From NCBI RefSeq assembly GCF_029626155.1, contig NZ_JARUBL010000001.1, positions 3,142,501 through 3,206,500 of the forward strand: a stretch of 64,000 nucleotides of DNA, written 5' to 3'. A program made the position numbers and the translations under genes. This DNA comes from Solwaraspora sp. WMMD1047. Lineage in GTDB: Bacteria; Actinomycetota; Actinomycetes; Mycobacteriales; Micromonosporaceae. Positions within the stretch are counted from its first letter, which is position 1. Every line of letters starts with the position of its first letter. Positions 1 through 10,225 of this stretch are shown here, piece by piece. The notes under the pieces were generated by a model. That model made no database searches. It was not told the origin of the DNA and saw only the letters and a program-made list of their open reading frames with translations.

Positions 1-1078
<1,078 letters not shown>

Positions 1079-1171
1079 CTACAAAGCTGCTACGCGTCCA
1101 CTGTGCAACTCACGACAAGCGAACACGACCCCCGACGTGTCGGGTGCGGGTGTGTTTGATAAGTCGATAAG

Positions 1172-1289
1172 GTTACGGCGGTCATGGCGGAGGGGAAACG
1201 CCCGGCAACATTCCGAACCCGGAAGCTAAGCCCTCCAGCGCCGATGGTACTGCACCCGGGAGGGTGTGGGAGAGTAGGACACCGCCGGA
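1172..1289 (+). rRNA. rrf: 5S ribosomal RNA
   Basis: A segment of about 118 bases starting GTTACGGCGGTCATGGCGG and ending with the pairing strand CACCGCCGGAC. It contains the conserved CCGAACCCGGAAGCTAAG block near 1214-1231. Size, position behind 23S and the closing of the two ends all fit 5S rRNA. End points are accurate to about two bases. Confidence 0.95.
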
Positions 1290-1300
1290 CACACTTCCGG

Positions 1301-1330
1301 TCAAGGGCCACCCAACAGGGTGGCCCTTGA
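1301..1330 (+). terminator. rRNA operon terminator
   Basis: Perfect 13-bp inverted repeat TCAAGGGCCACCC / GGGTGGCCCTTGA with a 4-base loop, 11 bases after the 5S gene. There is no long T run, which is common for actinobacterial terminators. Confidence 0.85.
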
Positions 1331-1390
1331 CTGTGTTGCAGGTGCCAGGGGCCAGGTAGGCCGGCCGGCGCCATAGGGAAGGATGAACCT

Positions 1391-3922
1391 GTGAGCTCAG
1401 GAGCGCATGACGGAGACCGTCAGCGCGGCCAGGACGACCGCCGCGGCGGTGATGGTCGGCGCGACGGGTCGGCGCGCGACGGCGGTCGCCCGCCGTACCG
1501 TGGTGATCGCGACTCGCGCGCGGGTTCGTCCGATCGGGGCGGCTTCGGTGGCGGTCCCCGCCGCGACGGTCAGCGTGGTGGCGTCGGCGGGTCCGGCGAC
1601 CGGCGCTCCGGCGGCTACTCCTCCGGCCGCGACGGCAGGTCGGACCGAGGCGGTTCCCCGGGCTCCGGCCGCGACGGCGGTTACCGTTCCGGCGGCTACC
1701 AGGGCAGCGGTGGCTACGGTGGCGAGCAGCGCCCTGATCGCGGCTACCGCGGTTCGGACGATCGCCGTCGGGATTTCCGCGATTCCCGGGACTCAGGGGC
1801 GGGCTTCCGCGGCGGCCAGGGCCGCGACGGCGAACGCCGGGGCGGCGGTTTCCGCCCTCGCGACGGCGCTGGGCCGCGGCGCGACAGCGCTGGCCGAGGT
1901 GATCGCGACCTCGGGAGGGACCCGGACGCCCGGCGGGATGGCGACAGCCGCCAGGGCCGGGGAGGCCCGCCGCGGGCCGGCGGAGGTCGCGGCGACGGCC
2001 ACCGGACCGAGGGCTATCGCGCCGGCGGTGGCGCCCGCGAGGGTGGCTACCCACGCGGCGGCGAGTACCGCGGTCCCGGTGAGGCTCGAAGCGGATTCGC
2101 TTCCGGCGGGCGTCGGGACGATGGTCCTCGGGACACCCGCGGCGGTTCGCGGGACGGCGGTTTCCGGTCCGGCGGATTCCGGGGTGACCAGCGCGACGGC
2201 GACGGCCGTCGTGACGGCGGCGGCTACCAGGACGGGCGCGGCGGTTACCGAGGCGGCCGGGACGGCGACCGCGCTGGTCGGGGCGGCTACCAGGGCGGCC
2301 GGGACGATGACCGGGTTGGCCCGGGCGGGTATGACAGGAGCCGTCAGGGCGACGGCCCCGGATGGAACCGGGGCGACGACGGGGACCGGGCCCGACGTGA
2401 CCGCGCGGCTGGTGGGCCGACCAGCGGCGGGTATTCCCGGGACCGCGACGCGGGCGGATACCAACGGCGCGAGGGCGGCTTCCGGGACGGACCTCGTACC
2501 TTCGACTCTCGGGACCGCAGTGGACCCGCCTCCGGCAATCGTGGCGGCGACAGCCGGCGAACCGAGGGCTTCCGGTCCGGTCCGAGGGACAGTGACAGCC
2601 GGGGCGAGGGCTTCCGGTCCGGTCCGCGTGACGGCGACAGCCGGGGTGGCGGGCGGCCGGCCGGTGGCTACCGTTCCGGGCCCCGGCAGGACCACCGAAC
2701 CTCGGATCGACGCGACGGCGGCGGCCCACGCGGGTTCCGACCCGGGACCAGTGGCGGGGATCCGGGCTCTCCGCGGGACCGTTACCGGGGCGGGGACCGG
2801 CCCTACGAGGATCGCCGCCACCGGGACGATCGACGGCCCCGGGACGATCGACGGCCCCGGGACGATCGAGATGGTCGGGATGACCGCGGTGGTCGCCCCG
2901 ACCGGCACGGTTACGGCGACGGGGTCGAGCGGGCGGATCGGGTCGGTCCGCCGATCGACGCCGCCCGGGGACCTGCCCTGCCCGATGACATCGAGGCGTC
3001 GGACCTGGACAAGACGGTCCGGGCCGAGCTGCTCTCGCTGGCCAAGCCGGTCGCCGAGACGGTGGCCCGGCACCTGGTCGCGGCCGGCCGGCTGATCGAG
3101 GACGATCCCACCGAGGCGCTCGCGCACGCGCTGGCGGCGCGACGGCTCGCGTCCCGGATCGCGGCGGTACGCGAGGCCGTCGGCCTGGCGGCCTACCGGG
3201 CGGGTGAGTGGCAGCCGGCGATCGCGGAGCTGCGCACGTACCACCGGATGTCCGGTTTGCAGACCCACCTGGCGGTGCTGGCCGACTGCGAGCGGGCGCT
3301 GGGGCGGCCGGAGCGGGCCATCGACCTGTTCCGGGGCGCGAACCGGGATCTGCTGGACCAGGCCGGCGCGATCGAGTTGCTGATCGTCGCCGCCGGCGCC
3401 CGCGCTGACCTGGGCCAGGGCGACGCGGCGGTGGCGATGCTGCAGGTCCGCGAGCTGTCGGGCGACTCCACCGAGCCGTGGGCCGCGCGGTTGCGGTACG
3501 CGTACGCGGATTCGCTGTTGTCGGTCGGCCGACGGGACGAGGCGCGCGAGTGGTTCGCCCGCGCCGCCGACGCGGATCCCGACGCCGAGACCGACGCGGC
3601 CGAGCGGCTGCTCGAACTCGACGGCGTGGTCATCGAAGGTGACGACGAGCCCGAGGACCTGGCCGAGCAGGCCGTCGGAGAGTTCGACGACGACGAGGCC
3701 GAGGAGTCCGACGACCGGGTAGCCAGCGACCCTCACGACGATGTGGACACCGTCGGCGAGCGTGCCGGGGATACGGGCGGGGAAGGCGGGCCCGAGCCGG
3801 CGGAGGCACGACCAGATGGCGTCGGCGGCACCCTGGAGGGCGAGCAACCGGCCGCTCAGGTGCCCGCCGAGGCGCTGCCGGACGGCACCGGGGCCAGGCA
3901 GCCCGGCCCGCCGGCACCATGA
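1391..3922 (+). CDS. TPR protein with a very long RGG-rich disordered N-terminal arm
   Basis: 843 residues. The first ~535 are low complexity, dominated by Arg, Gly, Asp and Ser in RGG, GGY, YRGG and FRSGPRD-type repeats, and predicted to be disordered. From about residue 538 a helical domain with tetratricopeptide-like repeats follows (to ~770), then an acidic tail. The position just before a HAD phosphatase matches the Rv1691 TPR protein of M. tuberculosis, which is only about 250 residues, so the arm is an extension. The GTG start follows AGGGAAGGA at a usable distance; the nearby ATG at 1383 hits a stop after three codons. The next gene overlaps by ATGA. Known: eukaryotic RGG arms bind RNA and drive condensation. 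Inference: an RNA- or ribosome-associated scaffold. The molecular function is unknown. Confidence 0.8.
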   Translation: MSSGAHDGDRQRGQDDRRGGDGRRDGSARDGGRPPYRGDRDSRAGSSDRGGFGGGPRRDGQRGGVGGSGDRRSGGYSSGRDGRSDRGGSPGSGRDGGYRSGGYQGSGGYGGEQRPDRGYRGSDDRRRDFRDSRDSGAGFRGGQGRDGERRGGGFRPRDGAGPRRDSAGRGDRDLGRDPDARRDGDSRQGRGGPPRAGGGRGDGHRTEGYRAGGGAREGGYPRGGEYRGPGEARSGFASGGRRDDGPRDTRGGSRDGGFRSGGFRGDQRDGDGRRDGGGYQDGRGGYRGGRDGDRAGRGGYQGGRDDDRVGPGGYDRSRQGDGPGWNRGDDGDRARRDRAAGGPTSGGYSRDRDAGGYQRREGGFRDGPRTFDSRDRSGPASGNRGGDSRRTEGFRSGPRDSDSRGEGFRSGPRDGDSRGGGRPAGGYRSGPRQDHRTSDRRDGGGPRGFRPGTSGGDPGSPRDRYRGGDRPYEDRRHRDDRRPRDDRRPRDDRDGRDDRGGRPDRHGYGDGVERADRVGPPIDAARGPALPDDIEASDLDKTVRAELLSLAKPVAETVARHLVAAGRLIEDDPTEALAHALAARRLASRIAAVREAVGLAAYRAGEWQPAIAELRTYHRMSGLQTHLAVLADCERALGRPERAIDLFRGANRDLLDQAGAIELLIVAAGARADLGQGDAAVAMLQVRELSGDSTEPWAARLRYAYADSLLSVGRRDEAREWFARAADADPDAETDAAERLLELDGVVIEGDDEPEDLAEQAVGEFDDDEAEESDDRVASDPHDDVDTVGERAGDTGGEGGPEPAEARPDGVGGTLEGEQPAAQVPAEALPDGTGARQPGPPAP

Positions 3923-5040
3923 CCGAGGGCACCGTGAACGAGGGCGATGTGACCGAAGGCGGCGGTGGCCGGTTGGTGGACGGGTACGACCTGGTCCAGC
4001 TCGATCTGGACGGGGTCCTCTACCTGATCGACCGGCCCATCCCGGTCGCGGTTGAGGTGGTACGCCAGCTGCGGGCCGAATCGCGACAGTTGGCGTTCGT
4101 CACCAACAACGCCTCGCGGCGTTCGGCCGAGGTGGCCGGCCTGTTGAGCGGGATGGGTGTGGAGGCGGTGGCCGATGAGGTGCTGACCTCGGCCGCCGCG
4201 GCCGCTGCCGAGCTGGCGGGCCGGCTGGCCGCGGACGCACCGGTGCTGGTGGTCGGCGCGGACGCGCTCCGGGAGGAGATCCAGGCCGTTGGCCTGCGGG
4301 TGGTCGCCGACGCCGGTTCGGCGCCGGTGGCGGTGGTCCAGGGGTACGGGCCGGGGGTCGGCTGGTCCGACCTGGCCGAGGCGGCCGTGGCCATCCGGGC
4401 GGGGGCGACCTGGGTCGCGACGAACGCCGACCGCACCCTGCCGAGCCCGCGCGGACCGCTACCGGGCAACGGCTCCTTGATCGCCGCGCTGCGTACCGCC
4501 CTCGGCCGAGGTCCGGACCTGGTGATCGGAAAGCCGGAACCCGGCCTGTTCCGGACCGCCGCCGAGCGCAGCGGCGCGGGCCGCCCACTGGTGGTGGGTG
4601 ACCGGCTCGACACCGACATCGAGGGCGCCGTCCGGGCCGAGATGGACAGCCTGCTCGTCCTGACCGGAGTGAGCACGGTGGCCGAGTTGTTGACCGCGCC
4701 CTCCACCGCACGACCCACCTACGTGGCGGCGGACCTGACCGGTCTGGTGGACCCGGACGCGGTGATCCGGCTGCCGGGCGGTCCGGGGTCGGCGGGCCGG
4801 GACGTCGACGAGCCGCCCGGGGCGGGTGCCGGCGGCGAAAGCTGGTCGGTCACCGACTCGGACGCAGGCCTCCTGCTGACCGGTGCCGGGACGGCGCTCG
4901 GGGCGGTCCGGGCGCTCTGTGCGGCGGCGTGGACCGGCGCCCACGCCGGGGCGGAGCGCGACCGGCGGAACGGGTCGTGGATCAGGCCCGGCTCGGCGCC
5001 GGCCGGTGACGCGCTGCGCGCCCTGGGCCTGGCCGACTGA
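3919..5040 (+). CDS. HAD-IIA family phosphatase (glycerol-3-phosphate phosphatase-like)
   Basis: 373 residues. HAD motif I is LDLDGVLYL with D29 and D31 as nucleophile and acid/base, the threonine motif is VTNNAS, the conserved Lys motif is IGKPEPGLF, and the Mg-binding motif is VVGDRLDTDI. This is the NagD/HAD-IIA arrangement with a C2 cap. The syntenic M. tuberculosis gene (Rv1692) was described as a glycerol-3-phosphate phosphatase, so the same cytosolic reaction is a reasonable guess. An extra ~80-residue Gly-rich and alpha-helical C-terminal tail follows the hydrolase core. The ATG overlaps the upstream stop (ATGA), indicating translational coupling to the TPR gene. Confidence 0.85.
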   Translation: MTEGTVNEGDVTEGGGGRLVDGYDLVQLDLDGVLYLIDRPIPVAVEVVRQLRAESRQLAFVTNNASRRSAEVAGLLSGMGVEAVADEVLTSAAAAAAELAGRLAADAPVLVVGADALREEIQAVGLRVVADAGSAPVAVVQGYGPGVGWSDLAEAAVAIRAGATWVATNADRTLPSPRGPLPGNGSLIAALRTALGRGPDLVIGKPEPGLFRTAAERSGAGRPLVVGDRLDTDIEGAVRAEMDSLLVLTGVSTVAELLTAPSTARPTYVAADLTGLVDPDAVIRLPGGPGSAGRDVDEPPGAGAGGESWSVTDSDAGLLLTGAGTALGAVRALCAAAWTGAHAGAERDRRNGSWIRPGSAPAGDALRALGLAD

Positions 5041-5115
5041 TCGGGCCGACATGCCGGCGGCCCAGCGCCGTGCGGACAGTCCCAGCCAGGGGAGAGCCGC
5101 GGCTGCCGGGGATAG

Positions 5116-5454
5116 TCAGAGGAGCTTGCGCAGCTTGAGCAGGTCCAGGGGGTTGGCCTGCAGGGACACCCGGCGGGCAGCGAGCGCCTTGGGTAGGTCG
5201 AGCTCGCCGCGAACCAGCCGGAGCAGGTCGTCGCTTGACGTGTTGAGAGCGATCTTCGCCTTCGGGTCGTCGCCGTCGGCGAGGTCGACCAGCCGGCCGT
5301 CGGCGATCCGGCCGTGGAACGCCGCCCCGAGATCGGTGATCCGGCAGGCCAGGGTCCGGTCGAGGTTCACCCGGTTACGGACCTGGTCGGCGTTGGCGGC
5401 CATCTTGGCCGCCAACTCGGTCAACGCCTGCCGGCACTCGTCAACGCTGGCCAC
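5116..5454 (-). CDS. SCP2 sterol-transfer-domain protein
   Basis: 112 residues on the minus strand, about the size of one SCP2 (sterol carrier protein 2-like) fold. The middle shows the typical pattern of a buried hydrophobic pocket protein with alternating strands, and the LADGDDPKAKIALNTSSDDLL segment resembles the SCP2 helix. I chose the GTG at 5454 because GAGGGGG lies 4-5 bases upstream; the same frame is open 43 codons further but that part has no family character. The gene is convergent with the HAD gene and divergent from the phasin-like gene. Likely role: binding of a lipid or acyl ligand in the cytosol. The ligand is unknown. Confidence 0.7.
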   Translation of the reverse strand: MASVDECRQALTELAAKMAANADQVRNRVNLDRTLACRITDLGAAFHGRIADGRLVDLADGDDPKAKIALNTSSDDLLRLVRGELDLPKALAARRVSLQANPLDLLKLRKLL

Positions 5455-5570
5455 TCGATTCCCCCTCGCGGTACGCCACGCGCATTCCTCCGGCACGGTA
5501 CCGCACGGAACGGTAACCGGCGCCCGGTAGCGTGGCAGCGGAACAGTTGGCACCGTGGAAGGATTCGGGC

Positions 5571-6233
5571 ATGCAGGACGCATGGCGGGCCTATCTGGAG
5601 CTGGCCCTCGGGCTCACCGAGGCCTCGCGCAAGCGCGCCCAGAACGTGGCCAGGAAGCTGGTCGGCCAGAGCGGGGCCACCGCGGCGCAGCTGCAGGGGC
5701 TGGCTGAGGATCTGCTCGCCGCCGGAGTGGCCAACCGGGAGGCGCTGACCAGGATCGTCGGGGTCGAGGTGGACCGGGCACTGGCGGCCGTCGGGCTCGC
5801 CACCGCCGAGGAGGTGGCGGCGCTCACCGACCGGGTGGCCCGGCTGGAGCGGCAGCTGCGAGCCGCCGAATCGACGGCCGGTACCGGATCGGCGACCCGG
5901 TCGACGGCCGGTCCGGCCGGCGGCGCGGCGCAGATCGCGCCGATCCCGGCCACCAACGCCGTGGCGAAGAAGGCCGCGAAGAAGGCGGCGAAGAAGGCGG
6001 CAGCCGGACCAGCCGCGGCCAAGGAGGCGACCGCCGGACCAGCCGCGGCGACGAAGGCCACGGCGACGAAGGCGGTGGCCAAGAAGGCCGTGGCCAAGAA
6101 GGCGGTCGCGAAGAAGGCGGTCGCGAAGAAGGCCGTGGCCAAGCGGACCGGCGCGACCGTGACCAGCACCGACCAGACCGGCCGGGCGGCCACGGCGAGT
6201 CCGCCGCCGGCCGATCCCCGGATCGCGCCGTGA
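5571..6233 (+). CDS. Phasin-like protein with an Ala/Lys-rich histone-H1-like tail
   Basis: 220 residues. The N-terminal ~105 residues are helical with a coiled-coil segment (VAALTDRVARLERQLRA), typical of PhaF/poly-hydroxyalkanoate granule regulator-type proteins. The C-terminal half holds repeated AKKA and KKAVA units (about 5945-6150) like the DNA-binding tail of histone H1-like or PhaF proteins. The ATG at 5571 follows GGAAGGA; an in-frame GTG 13 codons upstream has no ribosome site. It overlaps the next gene by GTGA. A granule or nucleoid-associated role is an inference. Confidence 0.7.
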   Translation: MQDAWRAYLELALGLTEASRKRAQNVARKLVGQSGATAAQLQGLAEDLLAAGVANREALTRIVGVEVDRALAAVGLATAEEVAALTDRVARLERQLRAAESTAGTGSATRSTAGPAGGAAQIAPIPATNAVAKKAAKKAAKKAAAGPAAAKEATAGPAAATKATATKAVAKKAVAKKAVAKKAVAKKAVAKRTGATVTSTDQTGRAATASPPPADPRIAP

Positions 6234-6550
6234 CCTCCGGGCCGGTGCCCCGACCGTTCCCGCCCCGAGGCCCCGGCGTGCCGTCGGCGCCGCCGGTCGG
6301 AGCGCCACCCGCCGGGACGGTGCCGGCCGGGACGGTGCCGGGACCAGGCGGGCCGGTGGCCGTACCCGGATCTTGGGATCGGCGCGGGGACGCCGCGGCC
6401 GACGACGGCGGTTCCGGACACGCGGCCGTCGACGCGGCGCTGCAGGCGATCGCGAACGCGGCGGACCTGCCACCGGCGGACCAGATCGCGCAGTACGAGG
6501 CGGCGCTGCGGACGCTGCAGGAAACCCTTGCCACCATCGACCAGGCGTGA
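6230..6550 (+). CDS. Small hypothetical protein
   Basis: 106 residues. The first ~60 are Pro/Gly-rich and probably unstructured. The last ~35 (from AALQAIANAADLPP) look helical and acidic, with the pattern of a short dimerising helix. GTGA overlap with the phasin-like gene and 25 bases before tlyA suggest it is co-transcribed. It occupies the place of the small Rv1693 gene of M. tuberculosis, but I see no clear sequence link. Function unknown. Confidence 0.65.
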   Translation: MTSGPVPRPFPPRGPGVPSAPPVGAPPAGTVPAGTVPGPGGPVAVPGSWDRRGDAAADDGGSGHAAVDAALQAIANAADLPPADQIAQYEAALRTLQETLATIDQA

Positions 6551-6575
6551 GCCCAGTCCCTCGGAGAGCCAGCTC

Positions 6576-7403
6576 ATGGCACGTCGTACCCGCCTCGACG
6601 CCGAACTCGTCCGCCGTGGCCTGGCCCGGTCCCGCGAGCAGGCCGCCGCGCTGGTGGCGGCGGGCCGGGTCCGGGTCCGCGGGGTGCCCGCGCACAAGGT
6701 CGCGGCGATGGTCGACCCGGCCGAACCGGTCCTGGTCACCGGCGGCGACCCCGGCCAGGAGTACGTGTCGCGGGGCGGCCACAAGCTCGCCGGTGCGCTG
6801 GCCGCGTTCGGGCCGGTGGGCCTGCTGGTGAGCGGCCGCCGGTGCCTGGACGCCGGTGCCTCCACCGGTGGCTTCACCGACGTGCTGTTGCGCTCCGGCG
6901 CGGCCGAGGTGGTCGCGGTCGACGTCGGCTACGGGCAGCTGGCCTGGGCGTTGCGCGGCGATCCCCGGGTCCGGGTCTTCGAGCGGACCAATGTGCGCAC
7001 CCTGGAACCGGTGACGATCGGCGGGCCGGTGGAGTTGACCGTGGCTGATCTCTCCTTCATCTCGCTGCGGCTGGTGCTGCCGGCGCTGGCCGCCTGCACG
7101 GTCGCCGACGGCGACCTGGCACTGATGGTCAAGCCGCAGTTCGAGGTGGGCCGGGACCGGGTCGGGGCGGGCGGGGTGGTGCGCGATCCGGAGCACCGGG
7201 CCGACGCGGTCCTCGCGGTCGCGGCGACCGCCGCGGAACTCGGCCTGGGCGTGGCCGGTGTGACAACAAGCCCACTGCCGGGTCCGAGCGGAAATGTCGA
7301 GTTCTTCGTATGGCTGCGTAGGGGTGCGCCGCCGGCGGACGAGTCGCGGGTACGCGCCATCGTGGCCACCGGGCCGGCGACGCCGGTCGGGGAGGGGGAC
7401 TGA
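6576..7403 (+). CDS. tlyA: TlyA family rRNA 2'-O-methyltransferase
   Basis: 275 residues. An N-terminal S4 RNA-binding domain (residues ~1-62, RLDAELVRRGLARSREQA) is followed by a YVSRGGHKLAGAL linker and an FtsJ-type Rossmann methyltransferase with the SAM-binding motif CLDAGASTGGFTDVLL. Known family role: 2'-O-methylation of 16S C1409 and 23S C1920, which makes ribosomes capreomycin-sensitive. The ATG at 6576 has GGAGAG upstream and gives the family start MARRTRLDAEL; the frame extends 16 codons upstream without family similarity. It ends in a TGATGA overlap with nadK. Confidence 0.93.
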   Translation: MARRTRLDAELVRRGLARSREQAAALVAAGRVRVRGVPAHKVAAMVDPAEPVLVTGGDPGQEYVSRGGHKLAGALAAFGPVGLLVSGRRCLDAGASTGGFTDVLLRSGAAEVVAVDVGYGQLAWALRGDPRVRVFERTNVRTLEPVTIGGPVELTVADLSFISLRLVLPALAACTVADGDLALMVKPQFEVGRDRVGAGGVVRDPEHRADAVLAVAATAAELGLGVAGVTTSPLPGPSGNVEFFVWLRRGAPPADESRVRAIVATGPATPVGEGD

Positions 7404-8290
7404 TGAGTCGGACGGCACTGCTCGTGACGCACACCGGTCGGCGGCGCAGCACCGAGCATGCCCGGACCGTCGCGGCGGACCTGATCGCGGCGGGTTTCGA
7501 GGTCCGGGTCATGGCGGAGGAGGCCGGCGACCTGCACCTGCCGGGTGTGGTGCCGGTCGACGGGACGGCCGCCGCGGCCGAGGGCGCCGAGATCGTCTTC
7601 GCGTTGGGTGGGGACGGGACCTTCCTGCGCGCCGCCGAGCTGGCCCGGCCGGCGAAGGCGCCGCTGCTCGGCATCAACCTCGGCAAGGTGGGCTTTCTCG
7701 CCGAGGCGGAGATCGACGACCTCGACCGCGCGGTGGGCGACATCGTCCGGCGCAACTACACAGTGGATGAGCGCCTCACCCTCGACGTACGCGCCGAGTT
7801 CGACGGGGGACCGACGATCGAGTCGTGGGCGCTCAACGAGGTGAGTGTGGAGAAGGGCAGCCGGGCGCAGATGCTCGAACTGCTCGTCGACGTCGACGGC
7901 CGCCCGCTGTCCCGGTACGGCTGCGACGGTGTGGTCTGCGCCACCCCCACCGGGTCGACGGCGTACGCGTTCTCGGCCGGCGGGCCGGTGGTCTGGCCCG
8001 AGGTGGAGGCGCTGCTGCTGGTCCCGATCAGCGCGCACGCCCTGTTCAGCCGGCCGGTGGTGACCGCACCCACCTCGACGCTGTCGATCACGGTCGACCC
8101 GTTCACCGCGTTGGCGGTGCTGACCTGCGACGGACGGCGGGTGTACGACCTGCCGCCGGGGGCCCGGGTCACGGTGCAGCGGGGCGCCCTGCCGGTACGG
8201 GTGGTCCGGCTGCGGGCGCGGGAGTTCACCGACCGGCTGGTGGCGAAGTTCGGACTGCCGGTACACGGCTGGCGGGGCAGCCGCCGCTGA
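7403..8290 (+). CDS. nadK: NAD kinase
   Basis: 295 residues, normal family length. It shows the diagnostic GGDGT motif at 69-73, the NE motif in LNEVSVEKG and the TPTGSTAYAFSAGGP block near residues 178-193. It phosphorylates NAD to NADP with ATP in the cytosol. Its ATG shares the last base of the tlyA stop, so the two genes are coupled, as in M. tuberculosis (Rv1694-Rv1695). Confidence 0.95.
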   Translation: MSRTALLVTHTGRRRSTEHARTVAADLIAAGFEVRVMAEEAGDLHLPGVVPVDGTAAAAEGAEIVFALGGDGTFLRAAELARPAKAPLLGINLGKVGFLAEAEIDDLDRAVGDIVRRNYTVDERLTLDVRAEFDGGPTIESWALNEVSVEKGSRAQMLELLVDVDGRPLSRYGCDGVVCATPTGSTAYAFSAGGPVVWPEVEALLLVPISAHALFSRPVVTAPTSTLSITVDPFTALAVLTCDGRRVYDLPPGARVTVQRGALPVRVVRLRAREFTDRLVAKFGLPVHGWRGSRR

Positions 8291-8348
8291 CATCCGGGGC
8301 GCGTGCCGGGTGGTCAACTGTCGGGGCGCGCTACTACTGTCGGTTGCT

Positions 8349-10106
8349 GTGCTGGAAGAGCTGCGCATCACCGGACTGGGCGTCATCGAGGACACCATCC
8401 TGCCGCTGAGCGCCGGGATGAATGTCATCACCGGCGAGACCGGGGCCGGCAAGACCATGGTGGTGACCGGGCTGGGGCTGCTCTTCGGCGGCCGGGCGGA
8501 CGCCGGCCGGGTCCGGGCCGATCCGGGCCGGGCGGTGGTGGAGGGCCGGCTGCGGCTGGTCGAGCCGGCCGCCACCGCGGTGCACACCCGGATCGCCGAC
8601 GCCGGCGGTGAGGTCGACGACGACGGATCCGTGCTGCTCAGCCGCGCGGTCACCGCGGAGGGCCGGTCCCGCGCGCACGTCGGCGGGCGGAGTATGCCGA
8701 TCGCCATGCTCAGCGAGGTCGGTGACCAGGTGGTGGCCGTGCACGGCCAGTCCGACCAGTTGCGACTGCTGCGCCCGGCCGAGCAGCGGGCCGCGCTGGA
8801 CCGTTTCGCCGGGCCGGAACACGAGAAGCTGCTGGAGACCCTGCGGGAGGCGTACGCGCAGTGGCGCCGGGTCTGTGACGACCTGGCCGACCGGCGCCGC
8901 AACGCGCGGGAACGCAACCAGGAGGCGGACCTGCTGCGACTGGGCCTGGACGAGATCACCCGGGTCGACCCGCAGCCGGGCGAGGATGAGGAGCTGAAGG
9001 CCGAGGCCCAGCGGCTGGAGCACGCCGAGGGGTTGCGGACGGCGGCGCAGACCGCACAGCAGTGCGTCGCGGGCGGGGCCGAGCCGACCGACGAGACACC
9101 GGACGCCACCGCGCTGCTGGGCCTGGCCCGGCGGACCCTGGAGGCGCAGGCCGGGGTGGACCGGGTCCTCGGTGACCTGTCGGCCCGGCTGGAGGAGGCG
9201 GCGACCCTGGTCGGGGACGTGGCCGCCGAGCTGTCGGCGTACCTGGCGGGGTTGGACGCGGACCCGGCGCGGTTGCAGACCGTCTACGAGCGGCGGGCCG
9301 CGCTGCGGGCGTTGACCCGCAAGTACGCCGACGACGTCGACGGGGTGATCGCCTGGGCGGACCGGGCCCGGACCCGGCTGTCCGACCTGGACACCTCCGA
9401 CGAGCTGCTGGACGAACTGGACCGGGAACGGCAGCGGCTGGCCGGTCAGGTCGCCGAGCTGGCCGCCCGACTGTCGGCGGCCCGTCGGGAGGCGGCCGGT
9501 CGGTTCGCCGACCAGGTCACGGTGGAGCTGGCGGGACTGGCCATGCCGCACGCCCGGATCGAGTTGGCGGTGCTGCCCCGTCCGGCCGGCCGGGGCGAGC
9601 CGACGGTCACCGTCGACGGGGTGGAGACCGCCGTCGGGCCGGACGGCGCCGACGAGGTGGAGCTGCGGCTGATGGCGCACCCGGGGGCGCCGTCGCTGCC
9701 GTTGCAGCGGGGTGCCTCCGGCGGTGAGCTGTCCCGGGTGATGCTCGCCATCGAGGTGGTGTTCGCCGGTTCGGGCGGGCCGCCGACGTTGGTCTTCGAC
9801 GAGGTGGACGCCGGGGTGGGCGGGCAGGCCGCGGTCGAGATCGGGCGCCGGCTGGCCCGGTTGGCCCGCAGCCACCAGGTGCTGGTCGTCACCCACCTGC
9901 CGCAGGTGGCCGCTTTCGCGGACCGGCACCTGGTGGTGGCGAAGGACACCGGCGGGGCGGTGACCACCAGCGGGGTGCGGGTGGTCGAGGACACCGACCG
10001 GGCCCGGGAGCTGGCCCGGATGCTGGCCGGGCTGCCCGACTCGGATCTGGGCATCGCGCACGCGGAGGAGTTGTTGGCGGTGGCGGCCCGGGAACGACGG
10101 CCCTGA
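8349..10106 (+). CDS. recN: DNA repair protein RecN
   Basis: 585 residues. SMC-like ATPase: Walker A GETGAGKT at 29-36, a central coiled coil with many Arg/Glu/Ala heptads (about 160-370), signature ASGGELSRVM near 455 and Walker B LVFDEVDAGVGG near 481. It acts in double-strand-break repair. I chose GTG 8349 because it yields the family start MLEELRITGLG; the frame is open to GTG 8310. Neither start has a strong ribosome site, so the start is uncertain. Confidence 0.92.
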   Translation: MLEELRITGLGVIEDTILPLSAGMNVITGETGAGKTMVVTGLGLLFGGRADAGRVRADPGRAVVEGRLRLVEPAATAVHTRIADAGGEVDDDGSVLLSRAVTAEGRSRAHVGGRSMPIAMLSEVGDQVVAVHGQSDQLRLLRPAEQRAALDRFAGPEHEKLLETLREAYAQWRRVCDDLADRRRNARERNQEADLLRLGLDEITRVDPQPGEDEELKAEAQRLEHAEGLRTAAQTAQQCVAGGAEPTDETPDATALLGLARRTLEAQAGVDRVLGDLSARLEEAATLVGDVAAELSAYLAGLDADPARLQTVYERRAALRALTRKYADDVDGVIAWADRARTRLSDLDTSDELLDELDRERQRLAGQVAELAARLSAARREAAGRFADQVTVELAGLAMPHARIELAVLPRPAGRGEPTVTVDGVETAVGPDGADEVELRLMAHPGAPSLPLQRGASGGELSRVMLAIEVVFAGSGGPPTLVFDEVDAGVGGQAAVEIGRRLARLARSHQVLVVTHLPQVAAFADRHLVVAKDTGGAVTTSGVRVVEDTDRARELARMLAGLPDSDLGIAHAEELLAVAARERRP

Positions 10107-10225
10107 ATCGGGTAGTGTGACGGGTGTCACGCCTGGGTCGCGCCTGATGTGCTTCCCTTGGTATGGCGGCTCTGCTCAGGCATGTCGCGACAGAAAGCTC
10201 TGCCTCACATGCCAGGATGGTCACG

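Noticed and set aside
1793-3847. Long minus-strand open frame (684 codons) opposite the RGG/TPR gene
   Set aside because: It is a by-product of high GC. The plus-strand frame has a ribosome site, a recognisable TPR domain and a coupled downstream gene.
5421-7418. Minus-strand open frame across the phasin, small and tlyA genes
   Set aside because: It overlaps well-identified plus-strand genes and has Arg/Pro-rich non-protein-like composition.
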